Positions 1 through 11,660 of a stretch of DNA of 64,000 nt are shown here, piece by piece. The stretch spans positions 225,671,415-225,735,414 of the forward strand of contig NC_081410.1 in assembly GCF_030272615.1 (NCBI RefSeq). Direction: 5' to 3'. A program made the position numbers and the translations under genes. Origin of the DNA: Cryptomeria japonica. Taxonomy: Eukaryota; Streptophyta; Pinopsida; Cupressales; Cupressaceae. Under the pieces are notes generated by a model that saw nothing but the letters and a program-made list of their open reading frames with translations, was not told the DNA's origin and did no database searches. Numbering within the stretch: the first letter of the stretch is position 1; every line of letters starts with the position of its first letter.

Positions 1-1337
1 CAAGGAGGAGAATTTGCATCTAAGGAATTTAATACATTATGTGAAGTGAATGGAATCAGAAGAAAACTATCAGCACCTTGGACACCACAGCAGAATGGAG
101 TTGTTGAAAAGAAAAATAGAACTATCTTGGATGCAACAAGAAGTATGTTATCAGAAGCAAATATACCACATGTGTATTGGAGAGAGGCAGTAAGTACATC
201 GGTCTATACATTCAACAAAGCTCACATCAAAGGTGAAACCGGTAAGACCCCTCATGAACTATGGTTTGGTATTACTCCTACTCTTAAATATTTTAGAATA
301 TTTGGAGGTAAATGCTATATTAGAAGAGATGAGTATATTGGGAAATTTGATCCTAGAAGTGATGAAGGAATATTTCTTGGATATTCATCTAAGAGTAAGG
401 CATATAGATGTTTTAACAAAAGATTGCAGAAAATTGTTGAGAGTACAAATGTGAAGATTGATAAACAATTCAAAGGAACTTCAAGGTATATAGATTTTGA
501 ACTGGAAATAGAAATTCTAACAAATGAACCTACACTGAACCCACTGGTACAGAATGAAGATCCAATTACACCGGTATTATCTGAAAATTCCACTATAACT
601 GAGGAACATCAGCAAACAAAGACACCTTGGTATGTAAGACTGAATCATTTTGAAGATCAGATAATTGGAAACAAATATAAAGGAGTTATGACAAGAGGAA
701 GATTGGAAAATGAAGAGGTGTGTCTTATTTCTCAAATTGAACCATCATCAATTAATGAGGCATGTGAAGATAAACACTTTATTAAAGCTATGGAAGAAGA
801 ATTAGAACAAATTGAGAAGAATAACACTTGGACATTAGTTCCCCGACCTAAAGATAAAAATGTAATTGGAACCAAACAGGTATTCAGAAACAAACTTAAT
901 GAAGATGGTAAGGTTATCAAAAATAAAGCAAGAATAGTGTGTAAGAGATATTCTCATAAAGAGGGAATTGATTATAATGAGACCTTTGCACTGGTAGCTA
1001 GAATTGAGGCAGTCAGATTATTTTTGGCTTCTGCAGCACATAAGAACTACAAAGTATATCAAATGGATATTAAATGTGCATTTCTAAATGGAGATCTTGA
1101 AGAGGAAGTTTACATTGAACAACCTTATGGATTTTCTTTGACAGATAACAAAGATACGGTTTGCAAGTTAAGGAAAGCTTTGTATGGGTTGAAGCAAGCT
1201 CTAAGAGCTTGGTATGCAAGATTGGATAAGTATCTTTTAAAGATTGGTTTTTCTAAAGGTAATGCTGATAGAAAATTATATTATAAAATGATAAATGATG
1301 ACATCTTGGTTATAGAAATTTTTGTTGATGATATAAT
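1..1337 (+). pseudogene. Element A Ty1/copia pol, first part: integrase C-terminus and RT N-terminal part
   Basis: The frame is open from base 1, so the gene began left of the window. The first residues carry the end of the integrase DDE core (GGEF, then PQQNGVVEKKNRT with the catalytic Glu kept). An integrase C-terminal region and a linker follow, then the copia RT from about 770 (NTWTLVPRPKDKNVIGT, FLNGDLEEEVYIEQP, KALYGLKQALRAW, FVDD at 1321-1332). The frame stops being copia at 1338, where the LTR of element B begins. The rest of this gene resumes at 8496 in the same phase. In a live element this polyprotein part would integrate and copy the element RNA in virus-like particles. This stretch has no stop, but one RT residue near 1195 (ALRAW rather than the usual PRAW) looks altered. 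Family is certain from the motifs; lineage within copia is not resolved. Confidence 0.93.
1333..1337. repeat. Target site duplication of element B, left copy (ATAAT)
   Basis: ATAAT lies directly before the LTR start TG at 1338 and is repeated at 8491-8495 directly after the LTR end. Five bases is the usual duplication length for copia integrase. Removing 1338-8495 takes out 7158 bases, a multiple of three, and leaves the RT frame of element A in phase. Confidence 0.93.
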
Positions 1338-2381
1338 TGTCTACCGAGTAAAGTTCAGTATTAATCGAGTAACAAACGAGTTATAATAGATCGCATTGGA
1401 TGGATAAATACATTATTAAATGTAGAATACCAATGAGCTGGAGTTGATCAGATGATTGGTATGTTGTGCAAGAAGTTTGTTAAGGATCTATGGCAATGTA
1501 AAATCAAGAGGAAGATCTACAACATAGATTGAACCGCAATAACCTAGCACAAGTTCCAAGGAAGGAATGCAAGTTCCAATGCAAGGTAAAACATTTTTCT
1601 GATCAAAGGATACATTAAACCTAGTCAAGTTTGATGATCTAATGGCTAAGATTGATCATGGGAAATGTGATCAAGGAGATTAAGCGGTTAGAAATTGTTT
1701 ATAAATTAAGGAATTGTTGATGAACAATGTATGCACAATGATGCTACAGTATTGTTTACTGAGCACAAAAGCTTGAAGATCTGATTGAAGAACAGATTGA
1801 GAAGCCCAGCAAGCCCAACAAGGGACAAGATAAGTCTTATGACAAGATTGTTTTGAGCAAATAGAATCTGCTTTAGCATTTTAGATGTGAAGTTGTAGAT
1901 ATATTTTATTACTATTATTTATTTTGTAAGTGATAGAAAATCTCTTAACCGAGTGGACTTAACAGTCTTATTTGTAAACCCTCTAGCAAGGTAACATTCT
2001 AAATGAGTGTTTGAAATCCTTTGACAAGGTCACTTCTAACAAAGTGCAAGACTCTAACAAGTCTAAGGGAAATCCCTTAACCAGGTCACATCTAGCAATG
2101 TGTTTGTAATCTTTAAAAGGATTAGCTTTTAACCAAGCATACTCTAGAAGGGTATATTTCTTAGCGGGTCCGAAATCCCATAGTGGTTTTTCCCTATTTG
2201 GGTTTGCACGTTAAATCTAGTGTTAAATGTGTTATGATGTTTTAAGTGTATCTATTTATGAGTATTGAATGATTTATAGTCATAGTTGCATATCAGTAAA
2301 GGCTACCGAGGTTGAATCTGGTGAATATATTGTAGTTTGAAGTTTTTATGATTCACCCCCCCCCTCTCATCTTAACTAAAA
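1338..2381 (+). repeat. Element B 5' LTR, shortened at its 5' side
   Basis: This stretch aligns with 7452-8490 along its length, with scattered substitutions and small indels. It starts TGTCTAC and ends CTAACTAAAA where the other LTR ends CTAACTAACA, so the terminal CA has mutated. The 3' LTR has 421 extra bases at its start (7031-7451). Both the true LTR start and the first shared base begin with TGT, so loss between two TGT triplets explains the shortening without losing the flanking duplication. It would have held the promoter of B; the U3 start is gone. Confidence 0.9.
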
Positions 2382-2383
2382 AT

Positions 2384-2395
2384 TGGTATCAGAGC
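2384..2395 (+). promoter_or_regulatory. Element B primer binding site
   Basis: TGGTATCAGAGC starts three bases after the 5' LTR end. This is the known plant LTR-element primer site complementary to the 3' end of initiator methionine tRNA. The same site is present in inverted orientation in element E at 60588-60600. Confidence 0.93.
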
Positions 2396-2426
2396 TTTGG
2401 ACTCTAGATGAAAAGTTTAAAGGTAC

Positions 2427-3605
2427 TTGAGGCAAGATCAGAAGATGTATAAAAGGGATGCACCAAAGCTAAACAAGTCAAGTCTCTCCACATGGCAGAA
2501 AAGGATGAAGTTGCATTTATCAAGATTTGGAGAATATGCAACATATTATCTGGAGAATGATTACATAGCACCTAGCACCAACCTGATGACAATGGAAGAG
2601 ATAAAGGAAAAGCAAGAACATATTCAAGCTATGATTGAAATAACATCTACATTAATTGACTCAAAGTTTAATGTTTTAGAAGGCTACAATGATGCCAAAG
2701 TGATGTGGACCAAGCTTATATCTGTGTATGGTGGTGATGAACATGTTCAGAGAGCAAAAGTAGACAGTCTAAGAGGTCAACTTGAATCCATGAGAATGAA
2801 TGAAGGTGAGAACATAACCCAATATAGTACAAGGTTAAAGGAAACTGTCAATCAAATCAAAGGAGCAGGAGGAACTATTCAAGAAAAGGATGTAACAAGT
2901 AAGTTTCTTAGAACACTTCTACCTACTTATGCCATTTGAGTCTCTGCAATCAATGAATTAAGGTATGTGCCAAACATGCCAGTCTCTTTGGATGCTACTA
3001 TTGGTAAGCTACATGCATTTGAGTTAAGTAATTTTGATAACAGTGGGTCCTCGGTAAATAAAGTTGAATCTGCATTCAGTTCTTTTCATATTGGTGAATC
3101 TGATGATTACAATGATAGAATGTATAAGTATATTGAAGGAAATCACAGTGGAGCAAATGAGAGATCTCATAAAAACATGGAAGAAGTACACAAACTGTAT
3201 GAGGAAATCAGAAAGCAAGAAGAGTTTGAAGCACTATTGGCCAGAAGGTTACCGAGAGGCAAAGGTAAGTATAAAGGAAAGTTACCTTTAAAATGTTTTA
3301 ACTGTGATAGAATAGGACATATGGCTTCTAACTGTCCTGACAAAGAATCTAGTGAAAAGAGAGAATACCGAGATGACAGACAGAAAGACAACCAATACAG
3401 AGGACACCGAGAGTTCAAAAGGAATGATAGAAAGACATGCCTAGTAGTTGATGAGGAATCCAACGACGATAAATCTGATGGGACTGATACAGAGGAAGTT
3501 GTTTATGTGGCTATCAAAGATGGATTAGATGAAGAAAGGTATGAAGAAAAAGCCCTAATATCTCACATAAATAAAAATTATTCTTGGATCATAGATAGTG
3601 GATGA
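2427..3605 (+). pseudogene. Element B gag (copia-type capsid and zinc knuckle) and protease start
   Basis: The start ATG at 2427 lies 31 bases after the primer site. The first 170 codons resemble the copia gag domain (LSTWQKRMKLHL, YNDAKVMWTKLISVYGG, EKDVTSKFLRTLLP) and would form the particle shell. A TGA at 2937-2939 breaks it. The same frame goes on to a CCHC zinc knuckle (CFNCDRIGHMASNC, about 3296-3337) that binds RNA, then a basic and acidic linker. The protease motif WIIDSG lies at the end, with a second TGA at 3603-3605 directly after the active-site Asp-Ser-Gly. Frame is unchanged throughout, so only point mutations separate this copy from an open frame. Confidence 0.9.
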
Positions 3606-4622
3606 TCACATCACATGATAGGCGATAAACACAAGTTTGTTAAATTAGAAGACTATGGTGGAGGATATGTAAGATTTGGTAATGATGCACCATGTCCGGT
3701 GAAAGGTAAAGGATCTATAATACTTCTTGGCAATGCTAAATGTGATGATGTATATTGGGTTGAAGGTTTGAAATACAATTTGTTGAGTGTAGCACAGCTA
3801 AACAATGCAAGATACCAAATAGAATTCCAGAAGGGATGTGTCAAAGTTCATGATAAACATGGAAAGCTGGCTACTACCGGGACACAAACAAAAGGTAATA
3901 CATTTCATCTTGACTCAACTCAGAACAATTGTCTATATGCTAAACTAGAAGATACCTGGTTATGGCATAAAAGGTTTTGTCATGTAAATTTTGATAATCT
4001 GATCAAAATAAGTAAGAAGCACTGAGTAAGAGGTCTACCGAGCTTGGAAAAACCAGAGAATGCAATATGTCGAGGATGCTAGATAGGTAAGATGACAAAG
4101 TCAAGATTTACAAGTAAGTCCTACACTTCTAAAGGAATTTTAGATCTGGTGCACATTGATCTTTGTGGTCCTATGAAAGTTCAAAGTTATTATGGAGATA
4201 AATACTTCATATTATTTGTGGATGATTACTCAAGAATGATGTCAGTTATGTTTTTTAAAGAAAAATCAGAAGGCTTTCAAAAGTTCAAATGGTATAAGGC
4301 TAGAGTTGAAAAAGAAACAGGAAGACAATTGGAATATCTAAGATCTGATAGAGGAGGAGAATTCATTTATGATGAATTTAACGTATTCTGCATTGATCAT
4401 GGTATAAAGAGACAAGTGTCTGCACCAAGAACACCTCAGCAAAATGGGATAGCTAAAAGAAGAAACATATCAATTGTAGATTGTGCCACAACCCTGATGA
4501 TAGAAAAGAGGGTACCTCAAACATTTTGGAGAGAAGCAATCAACACTACAGTTTACACCCTGAACCGAGTACAACTGAAGAAAGGAACTTTGAAGACACC
4601 ATATGAAATCTGGTATGATTAG
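3606..4622 (+). pseudogene. Element B protease end and integrase
   Basis: In the same frame as gag, the protease tail (SHHMIGDK) leads to a pre-integrase zinc module (LWHKRFCHVNFDNL, CRGC). The integrase core follows: HIDLCGPM with the first Asp, LRSDRGGEF with the second Asp, and PRTPQQNGIAKRRN. At the place where the third catalytic residue Glu normally sits (as in VVEKKN of element A) there is Lys, so the DDE triad is incomplete. Stops at 4023-4025, 4080-4082 and 4620-4622 also break it. The protein would have spliced the cDNA into the host chromosome. Confidence 0.9.
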
Positions 4623-6632
4623 AAACCCAATGTAAGTTATTTTAAAATATTTGGAAGTAAATGTTATGTTCACAAAGATGACAGAAACGGAAAGTTTTAT
4701 CAGAAAAGCAAGGAAGGAACATTTCTTGGCTATTCTTCTAGAAGTAAAGCATTTAAATGTCTGATCAAATCATCTAACAAAATAGTAGAAAGTGCAAATG
4801 TGAAAATTGATGAATTTGTAGAAAGAAATGATGAAGGAAATTCCAAAGAACCAGAAAATTATGAAGAATTTGTTTATGTTCAACCAAGAAATCCTACCAA
4901 GAAAGTTGATGAAGAAAATAAAGAAAATACCCAGTTATCGAGTGATGAAGAAGATCAAACAAAGCATACCGAGCCCATATTAGCCAAGTATGTCAAAAGA
5001 AATCATGCATCAAGTCATATTATAGGAGATAAGGATGATCTAGTGATGACAAGGAACAAACTAAGACATAACACATTTCTGATATCTGAATTTGAACCGA
5101 GAATAGTAAAAGAGGCATTTAACAATGAAGATTGGGTAAATGCTATGATAGAAGAGATTGATCAAATCAAGAAGAATGAAACATGGACATTGGTCCCAAG
5201 ACCGAAGGACAAAAATGTAATCGGTACAAAGTGGATTTTCATAAACAAGCTAAATGAAAAAGGTGAGGTCATTCGGAACAAAGCAATACTAGTTTGCAAA
5301 GGTTATGCTCAAGAAGAAGGAATAGATTATGGTGAGACTTTTGCACCTGTGGCTAGACTTGAGGGAGTAATAACATTGTTGGCATATGTTGCTTACAAAA
5401 ATTTCAAGGTATATCAAATGGATGTTAAATCTGCATTTTTGAATGGTATACTAGAAGAAAAAGTTTATATTGAACAACCTGAAGGATTTATTGAAGACAA
5501 GAATAAAGATCAGGTATGTAAGTTGAACAAAGCATTATATGGTTTAAAACAAGAACCTAGAGCATGGTATGAAAGACTGCACTCTTATTTGATCAAGATT
5601 GGATTTATAAGGACAAGTGAAAACAACAACATGTATATGAAAAATGATGAAAACAATGGTATACTACATTTAGCCATATTTGTTGATGATATTATTTTTT
5701 GTGGTAATGACTCCTTATGCAATAACTTTGGAAATGAAATGTGAAAAGAATTTGAGATGTCATTAATCGATGAAATAAAGTATTTTATAGGTTTACAGAT
5801 ACTACAAATGAAAAATGAGATTTTCATCACTCAATCCAAGTATATAAAGGAAATCTTGAAGAAATTTGGAATGGAGGATTCTAAACCTGTAAGTACTCCT
5901 ATGACTACCAATTGTAAACTATCAAAGAGTGATGAATCTACATATGTTGATGAGACACTTTACGGATCTATGATTGGAAAGCTGCAATATGTGGTTCACA
6001 ACAGGCCAGCTATAACACATGTAGTAGGTATAATTGCAAGATTTTCTGCAGATCCCAAAGAAACTCATTTGACAGCAATCAAAAGAATTTTCAGATACCT
6101 AAGAGGCACTGAAGATTATGGCTTAGTGTATCAAAAGAGATATGTTTTTGACTTAAAAGTCTATACTAATGTTGATTGTGCAAGAAACATTGATGACAGG
6201 AAAAGCACAAGCGGTGGAGCTTTCTTTTTGGGAGATGGACTAGTAAGTTGGCTTAGCAAGAAACAAGGATGCATTTCACAGTCAATAGCTGAAGTTGAAT
6301 ATGTCGCTGCAGCATTGAATTGTACCAATATAGCATGGATCAAACAACTATTGGAAGGTATGAATGAGAAAGTTACCAAGCCAGTAACTATATTTTGTGA
6401 TAATACTAGTGCCATTAACATTTCAAAGAATCCAGTAATGCACTCTAAGACAAAGCATATCTTTATAAAGTATCACTATCTCAGAGAAGAAGTTCAAGAG
6501 AAGAAAGTTGTACTGGAATATATCAGTTCAAAGGAACAAATAGCAGATATTGTCACAAAGCCATTGCCAAGGGACACTCTTGAGTATCTCAAAAGTCAAT
6601 TAGGGGTCCTACCCCTATCTAGTACTCACTGA
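4623..6632 (+). pseudogene. Element B integrase C-terminus, reverse transcriptase and RNase H
   Basis: Continues the gag-pol phase. RT motifs are WTLVPRPKDKNVIGTKW, YAQEEGIDYGETFAPVAR, YQMDVKSAFLNG, KALYGLKQEPRAWYERL and IFVDDIIF (catalytic Asp pair kept, about 5677-5700). A TGA at 5742-5744 interrupts it. RNase H follows from about 6150: TNVDCARNIDDRKSTSG, QSIAEVEYVAAA, FCDNTSAINISKNP and a His near IFIKYHYLRE, then EQIADIVTKPLP, the usual copia C-terminus. Natural stop is the TGA at 6630-6632. The domain order RT then RNase H after integrase confirms copia. Confidence 0.92.
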
Positions 6633-7030
6633 CAGAGTTCGGTGAAAGCATCAATTCTATGAATCTAAAGGATAACTATTTATGAGTTGATGCTGCTTTA
6701 CACACTTTAGGAGGTTTCCTAAAGTTGTACAGGAAAAAGTAATTGAAGACAAAGATTCTCTGACCATGAATGATACTGCAAGGAAATTACCTTACAAAGG
6801 AAGAAATCATGAATTAGTTTTTCTTTTTGGCATTGTTGTCAAAGGGGGAGAAGACTAATTTGTAAGGAACAAAGAAAAGAAGCTGGGAGAAGACTAATGA
6901 CAGGGGGAGAAGACTTCAGGAGAAGGTTTAAATAGCTCAAGGATAACATGAGAAGTCTAAACAACAATTTGAATCCGAATCAGTTGGAATAAATCAAGTT
7001 GGTATTGCCATCAATGCCAAAGGGGGAGAT
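6633..7030 (+). promoter_or_regulatory. Element B 3' untranslated region with polypurine tract
   Basis: No coding frame. It contains several purine runs of the form GGGGGAGA (near 6845, 6902 and 7022). The last, AAAGGGGGAGAT at 7019-7030, touches the LTR start and is the plus-strand primer. The segment from 7008 into the LTR at 7036 is identical base for base to the same boundary in A (9786-9814) and to element E on the other strand (55424-55452). Confidence 0.88.
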
Positions 7031-8490
7031 TGTTGGCATTTCAATAGAAAGGAGATTGTTGGCATTTCAATAAGGATATTGAGAAGGTTGTTGGAGATTA
7101 TTGATATAACTGAAGAAGGATGATTACTGTCTTAATAATATTATTTTGTCATTGATGTCAAGAAATTGATTTTCTGATTTAGTATGATGTTGCCATATCT
7201 TGAGAAGTATGTTTTGATGAGTATTAAGAGGTCGGTAAGTGACATAGAAAGAATGTGATAATGAAGGGGAGAAATAAGCTATTCAATGGGCAACTATTAC
7301 AGAGTTAGACAATGATGAGACCATGTTGTTTTGATTGTTTTGATATCCTACATATGTTGTTGATTATAAGTTTAATACTGTACTATGTCACCAATTAAAG
7401 AATCTAGTCGATAAACCCTAAGGTTATCGATATCGGTTAAAGAAGACAAAATGTCTACTCAGTGAAGTTTAGTATTGAGTAACAACCGAGTTATAATAGA
7501 TCACATTGGATGGATAAATACATTATTAAATGTAGAATACCAATGAGCTGGAGTTGATCAGACGATTGGTATATCGTGCAAGAAGTTTGTTAAGGATCTA
7601 TGGCAATGTAAAATCAAGAGGAAGATCTACAACACAAATTGAACTGCAATAACCTAGCACAAGTTCCAAGAAAGGAATGCAAGTTCCAAGGCGAGGTAAA
7701 ACATTTTTTTGATCGAAGGATACATTAAACCTAGTCAAGTTTGATGATCTGATGGCTAAGATTGATCATGGGAAATGTGATAAAGGAGATTAAGTAGCTA
7801 GAAATTGTTTATAAATAAGGAATTGTTGATGAACAATGTATGCACAATGATGCTACAGTAATGTTTACTGAGCACAGAAGCTTGAAGATCTAATTGAAGA
7901 ACAAATTGAGAAGCCCAACAAGCCCAACAAGGGACAAGAGAAGTCTAATGACAAGATTGTTTTGAGAAAATAGAATCTGCTTTATCATTTCAGATGTGAA
8001 GTTACAGAAATATTTTATTACTGTTATTTATTTTGTAAGTGACAGAAAATCTCTTAACTGAGTGGACTTAACAGTCTTATTTGTAAACCCTCTAGCAAGG
8101 TAACATTCTAAATGAGTGTTTGAAATCCTTTGACAAGGTCACTTCTAACAAAGTGCAAGACTCTAACAAGTCTAAGGGAAATCCCTTAACCAGGTCACAT
8201 CTAGCAATTTGTTTGTAATCTTTAACAGGATTAGCTTTTAACCGAGCATACTCTAGAAGGGTATATTTCTTAGTGGATCTAAAATCCCACAGTGGTTTTT
8301 CCCTATTTGGGTTTCCATGTTAAATCTGGTTTTAAATGTGTTATGATGTTTTAAGTGTATCTATTTATGATTATTGAATGATTTACAGTCATAGTTGCAT
8401 ATCAGTAAAGGCTATTGAGGTTGAATCTGGTGAATATATTGTAGTGTGAAGTTTTTATGATTCAACCCCCCCTTCTCATCTTAACTAACA
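7031..8490 (+). repeat. Element B 3' LTR (1460 bp)
   Basis: It begins TGTTGGCATT directly after the polypurine tract and ends CTAACTAACA before the ATAAT duplication. A 26-base unit is tandemly duplicated at the start, so the boundary motif GGAGAT-TGTTGGCATT occurs twice (LTR starts at 7031 and 7057). Bases 7452-8490 pair with the 5' LTR. A pyrimidine run of the CACCCCCCC-TCTC type precedes the end, a feature also seen at the ends of the A, D and E LTRs. Confidence 0.9.
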
Positions 8491-8495
8491 ATAAT
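8491..8495. repeat. Target site duplication of element B, right copy (ATAAT)
   Basis: Exact copy of 1333-1337, located directly after the terminal CA of the 3' LTR. Coding sequence of element A resumes here. Confidence 0.93.
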
Positions 8496-9429
8496 CTTTG
8501 GAGGAGAAGATGGATTATGTAAAGAATTTTCTATTGAAATGCAGCAAGAATTTGAAATGTCTATGATTGGAGAAATAAAATTCTTTTTAGGATTGCAGAT
8601 TTCACAGATTGATAAAGGTATATTCTTGAGTCAATCCAATTACTTGAAGGAGTTATTAAAGAAATTTGGGATGGAGAACTCTAAACCGATAAGCACACCT
8701 ATGACTACAAATGACAAATTATAACAAAGGGATGGATCTACACCTATTAATCGGACTAGATACAAATCTATGATAGGAGGTTTACTATATTTGACACAAA
8801 CAAGACCTGGTATGAATGCAGTATGTATTGTTTCGAGATTTCAGAGTAATCCTAGAGAAAATCATGAATTAGCAGTAAAAAGGATTTTTTGATACTTGCA
8901 AGGCACAATAAATCTTGGATTATGGTATCCTAGAGATGAAAACTTTGAGTTATGTGCATACACAGATGCAAATTGGGTAGGAGATGTGGATGATAGAAAA
9001 AGCACCACTGGCTGAGCATTTTTTCTTGGAAACAGACTAGTTTCCTTTTTGAGTAAGAAACAAAGTTGTACAACCTTATCAATAGCAGAATCAGAATATG
9101 TTGCAATAGCAACTAACTGTACACAGGTACTATGGCTTAAACAAATGATGAAAGACATAAAGGTAAAATGCAAGGAACCTATTACTATCTATTGTGATAA
9201 CACTGCAGCAATTGATATATCTAAGAATCGAGTACTAAATTCTAAAACCAAACATGTTTCTATCAAACTGAATTTTCTAAGGGAGAATGTTGAAGCAAAA
9301 GAAATAAAACTGGTTTATGTGAATACTAAAGAGCAGATTGCAGATATTTTCACTAAACCTCTGCCTATGGAGACTTTTGAATATCTTAGAGATCGGCTTG
9401 GGGTCATACCCCCACTGGTAGATACTTAG
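8496..9429 (+). pseudogene. Element A pol, second part: RT C-terminus and RNase H
   Basis: This resumes the reading phase of 1-1337, beginning with the residues expected after the RT FVDD box (FGGEDGL). It continues with SMIGEIKFFLGLQISQ, the C-terminal RT region, then RNase H (AYTDANWVGDVDDRKSTTG, SIAESEYVAIA, YCDNTAAIDISKN, KHVSIKLNFLRE, EQIADIFTKPLP). In-frame stops are at 8722-8724, 8890-8892 and 9013-9015; the natural stop is the TAG at 9427-9429. There is no frameshift, so decay is by point mutation. It is the distal half of one gene cut by element B. Confidence 0.92.
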
Positions 9430-9808
9430 GAAGTTGATGTTTGTCATCAACCGACAGAATTAATAGAGAAATCTTTTACTTCGGCTTTGATGAGGAAGCT
9501 ACTTCTCAGGGGGAGTAGTTGGTATACTAGATTGTTTGGTCTTTTGTATCTGAAAAATGTTTTTACTTTGGCAATTGATGTCAAAGGGGGAGAGATTGGT
9601 ATGGAAAAATGCAAGGAAACACATGTCACTCTCAGGGGGAGAGATTGTTACTTTGGGAGAGATTATTTATATATGAATTTTTGATTTGTGGTTATGATCT
9701 CTTTTGGGAAATTGTTGGCTTTTGTTGGCTTTTGGTATTTGGCATTTCTGTTTTGGCACTTTGATGGTTTTTCCATCTTGTGTTACCATCAATGCCAAAG
9801 GGGGAGAT
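9430..9808 (+). promoter_or_regulatory. Element A 3' untranslated region and polypurine tract
   Basis: Noncoding. Purine runs of the GGGGGAGA type occur near 9510, 9588 and 9636, and the functional-looking one, AAAGGGGGAGAT, is at 9797-9808 next to the LTR start. The repeated purine runs resemble the 3' region of element B. Confidence 0.85.
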
Positions 9809-10857
9809 TGTTGGTAATTTGGTATGGTTTTGTCATTGATGTCAACACCTACTAAACCTTATCAACTTTGGCACTTTGGAGAATCAGCAACATTCATCGG
9901 CAAGCAAATGACTCATGCACAGTCACCAGTATCTGGTACACCGGCAGGATATAATGATCACTGACACTTGGAATGGCATGGAAAAAACTTGGTTATGTCG
10001 AAGACATCGTTTGGACACTTTGTCTTCAAGATTTGTTTATTTGCATATTTGTTGTTACTGGCAAATAGGTCCAGGTTATACACCGGCAGGATTATCTTTT
10101 CCAAGTCAGCATGACATGCTATGGAGATGATTTATTATTGTTGTAAATGCATCAAGCCGACATGTTGTATCGGTTATTACATCGGATATTATTTTAATTG
10201 TAAATTGATTTTATTGTATTATCCTTTAGAGCCTACCTACTAAAATTGGTCCTAGGTTATGATATAAATGTAAGATCTTACTTGTAAGATCGGATGTGGA
10301 ATGTGAAGAAGAATTGTGTGAAGGTATATGCGAGAATAAGCAGAGCTATACACACAGACATCATTTGAAGGTAAAACAAGGTTTTTTTGAAAGCATATCA
10401 AAACTACGTCGATACTGAATCCAGCATATGAAGATGCTATTTTGAGCAGTATATCCTTATTAGATTTAACCATCCAATTGTAGTCAGTGTGACTCCTATT
10501 TTGTGTTTAAGCAGTGAGCTCTAGGCGCTTGGCCTTTCTGCATGTGCAGACCCCATTTGTATACACTTACTATCTACAGTAGTATTATCTGATTGTGGGT
10601 AAGGTTTCCCATCATGGTTTTTCCCCTTACAGGGTTTCCACATACAAATATTGGTGTTATGTGTTGTGGACGACTTTGTCTTTTTGTTTCATGCATTAAT
10701 CTTTACTGATATTGCAATTAACTGATAAAACTGTCAACCGGTATAAAAGACTGGTTTATCGGTATTCAGCATTAAGTTGGTTAAGTTGTTTTTGGTTTGA
10801 ATTTATTTGACAACTAATTCACCCCCCCCCCCTCTCAGTTATCTCTAGGACCTAATA
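9809..10857 (+). repeat. Element A 3' LTR (1049 bp)
   Basis: Starts TGTTGGTAATTTGG after the polypurine tract. The end is placed at 10857 by alignment with the minus-strand solo LTR D (36238-37268): both have a C-run, then CTCTCAGTT, then GACCTAA or TACCTAA. Here the last two bases read TA instead of CA. Shared internal marks include the motif CATGGTTTTTCCCC near 10612 and the CTGCATGTGCAGA palindrome near 10538. The matching 5' LTR is outside the window, so no duplication can be checked. Confidence 0.87.
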
Positions 10858-11526
10858 GCCTGAATGATATTACATTATTTGCACATTACGTATCCATTTC
10901 CCATACCATGACCATGATCCACAATGAAATCTTACATCATATATATACAAACCCTCAACCATAAACAATCAAGTCGGCCACCAGACAATAAACCAATTAC
11001 ATAATTACAAAACATGTCAGCCTTAGACCAAACAAACAATATCCAACACTTAAGACATCCTAGAAACACATTGAGAGGTCCAATCCACATGTTACATTAA
11101 GCCGGTCCATAACCTAGATCAACTAGGATCCAATATAGGTCCACACGCTAAAGCAATGATCCCAATCTGACAAGTCTCGAACATGATCACCATCAACATC
11201 TTGAAACTTCACCAGAAGCTGCACCAACACTACTCATGCATATCATCAAAGCTCTGCAGGTGAAACCCTCACCAGAACCACAAACCAAGCTTCCAAGCAA
11301 TCAGGATAGCATCTGATCACTAGACCAAAACCAACTGACTGAATATTAACATGAGTAAGCTAATTCCATAACCAAATCATAACGGAGCATACCAGATCAT
11401 GCTGGATCCAATCCAACCAGAAACCACTCAATCTACTAGGACCAGAAGGGTGCCGATAAAGCATCCAAAACAACCAGTGTTGACATCAATGCAACACATA
11501 ATCAATTCTTCCAAATGACCAAAAGA

Positions 11527-11660
11527 GAGTTCCTCCCCATGATAGCATGGGGGTTCCCATGCCATGGTGGGTGGAACCTCCACCACCATGTGGAAATGAG
11601 GGGGTTAGCACCACCCACACATATTGTGGGGGTGGTCAGCCACCCCACTAACCCCTATTT
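11527..11660. repeat. GC-rich patch with inverted repeats
   Basis: Two local inverted repeats: CCATGGTGGGTGG (11562-11574) faces CCACCACCATG (11580-11590), and GGGGTGG-TCAG-CCACCCC lies at about 11629-11646. The patch stands out from the AT-rich DNA around it. It could be part of a small DNA transposon end or an LTR fragment; I do not recognise the family. Confidence 0.5.

Larger units (their letters stand above)
1338..8490 (+). mobile_element. Element B: Ty1/copia retrotransposon nested in element A
   Basis: The element has two related LTRs (1338-2381 and 7031-8490), a primer site matching the initiator tRNA-Met type (2384-2395), a gag-pol frame in one phase from 2427 to 6632, a polypurine tract (7019-7030) and ATAAT duplications on both sides. 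Domain order gag, protease, integrase, RT, RNase H is diagnostic of Ty1/copia. The copy is dead: at least six in-frame stops break gag-pol, and its 5' LTR lacks the first 421 bases present in the 3' LTR. It inserted into element A, so it is younger than A. Confidence 0.94.

Noticed and set aside
2384-2395. tRNA gene fragment
   Set aside because: It is the complement of a tRNA 3' end next to an LTR, that is, a primer binding site.
1-10857. Endogenous pararetrovirus (caulimovirid) as source of the RT genes
   Set aside because: Integrase is present, LTRs and target duplications are clear, and domain order is that of Ty1/copia.
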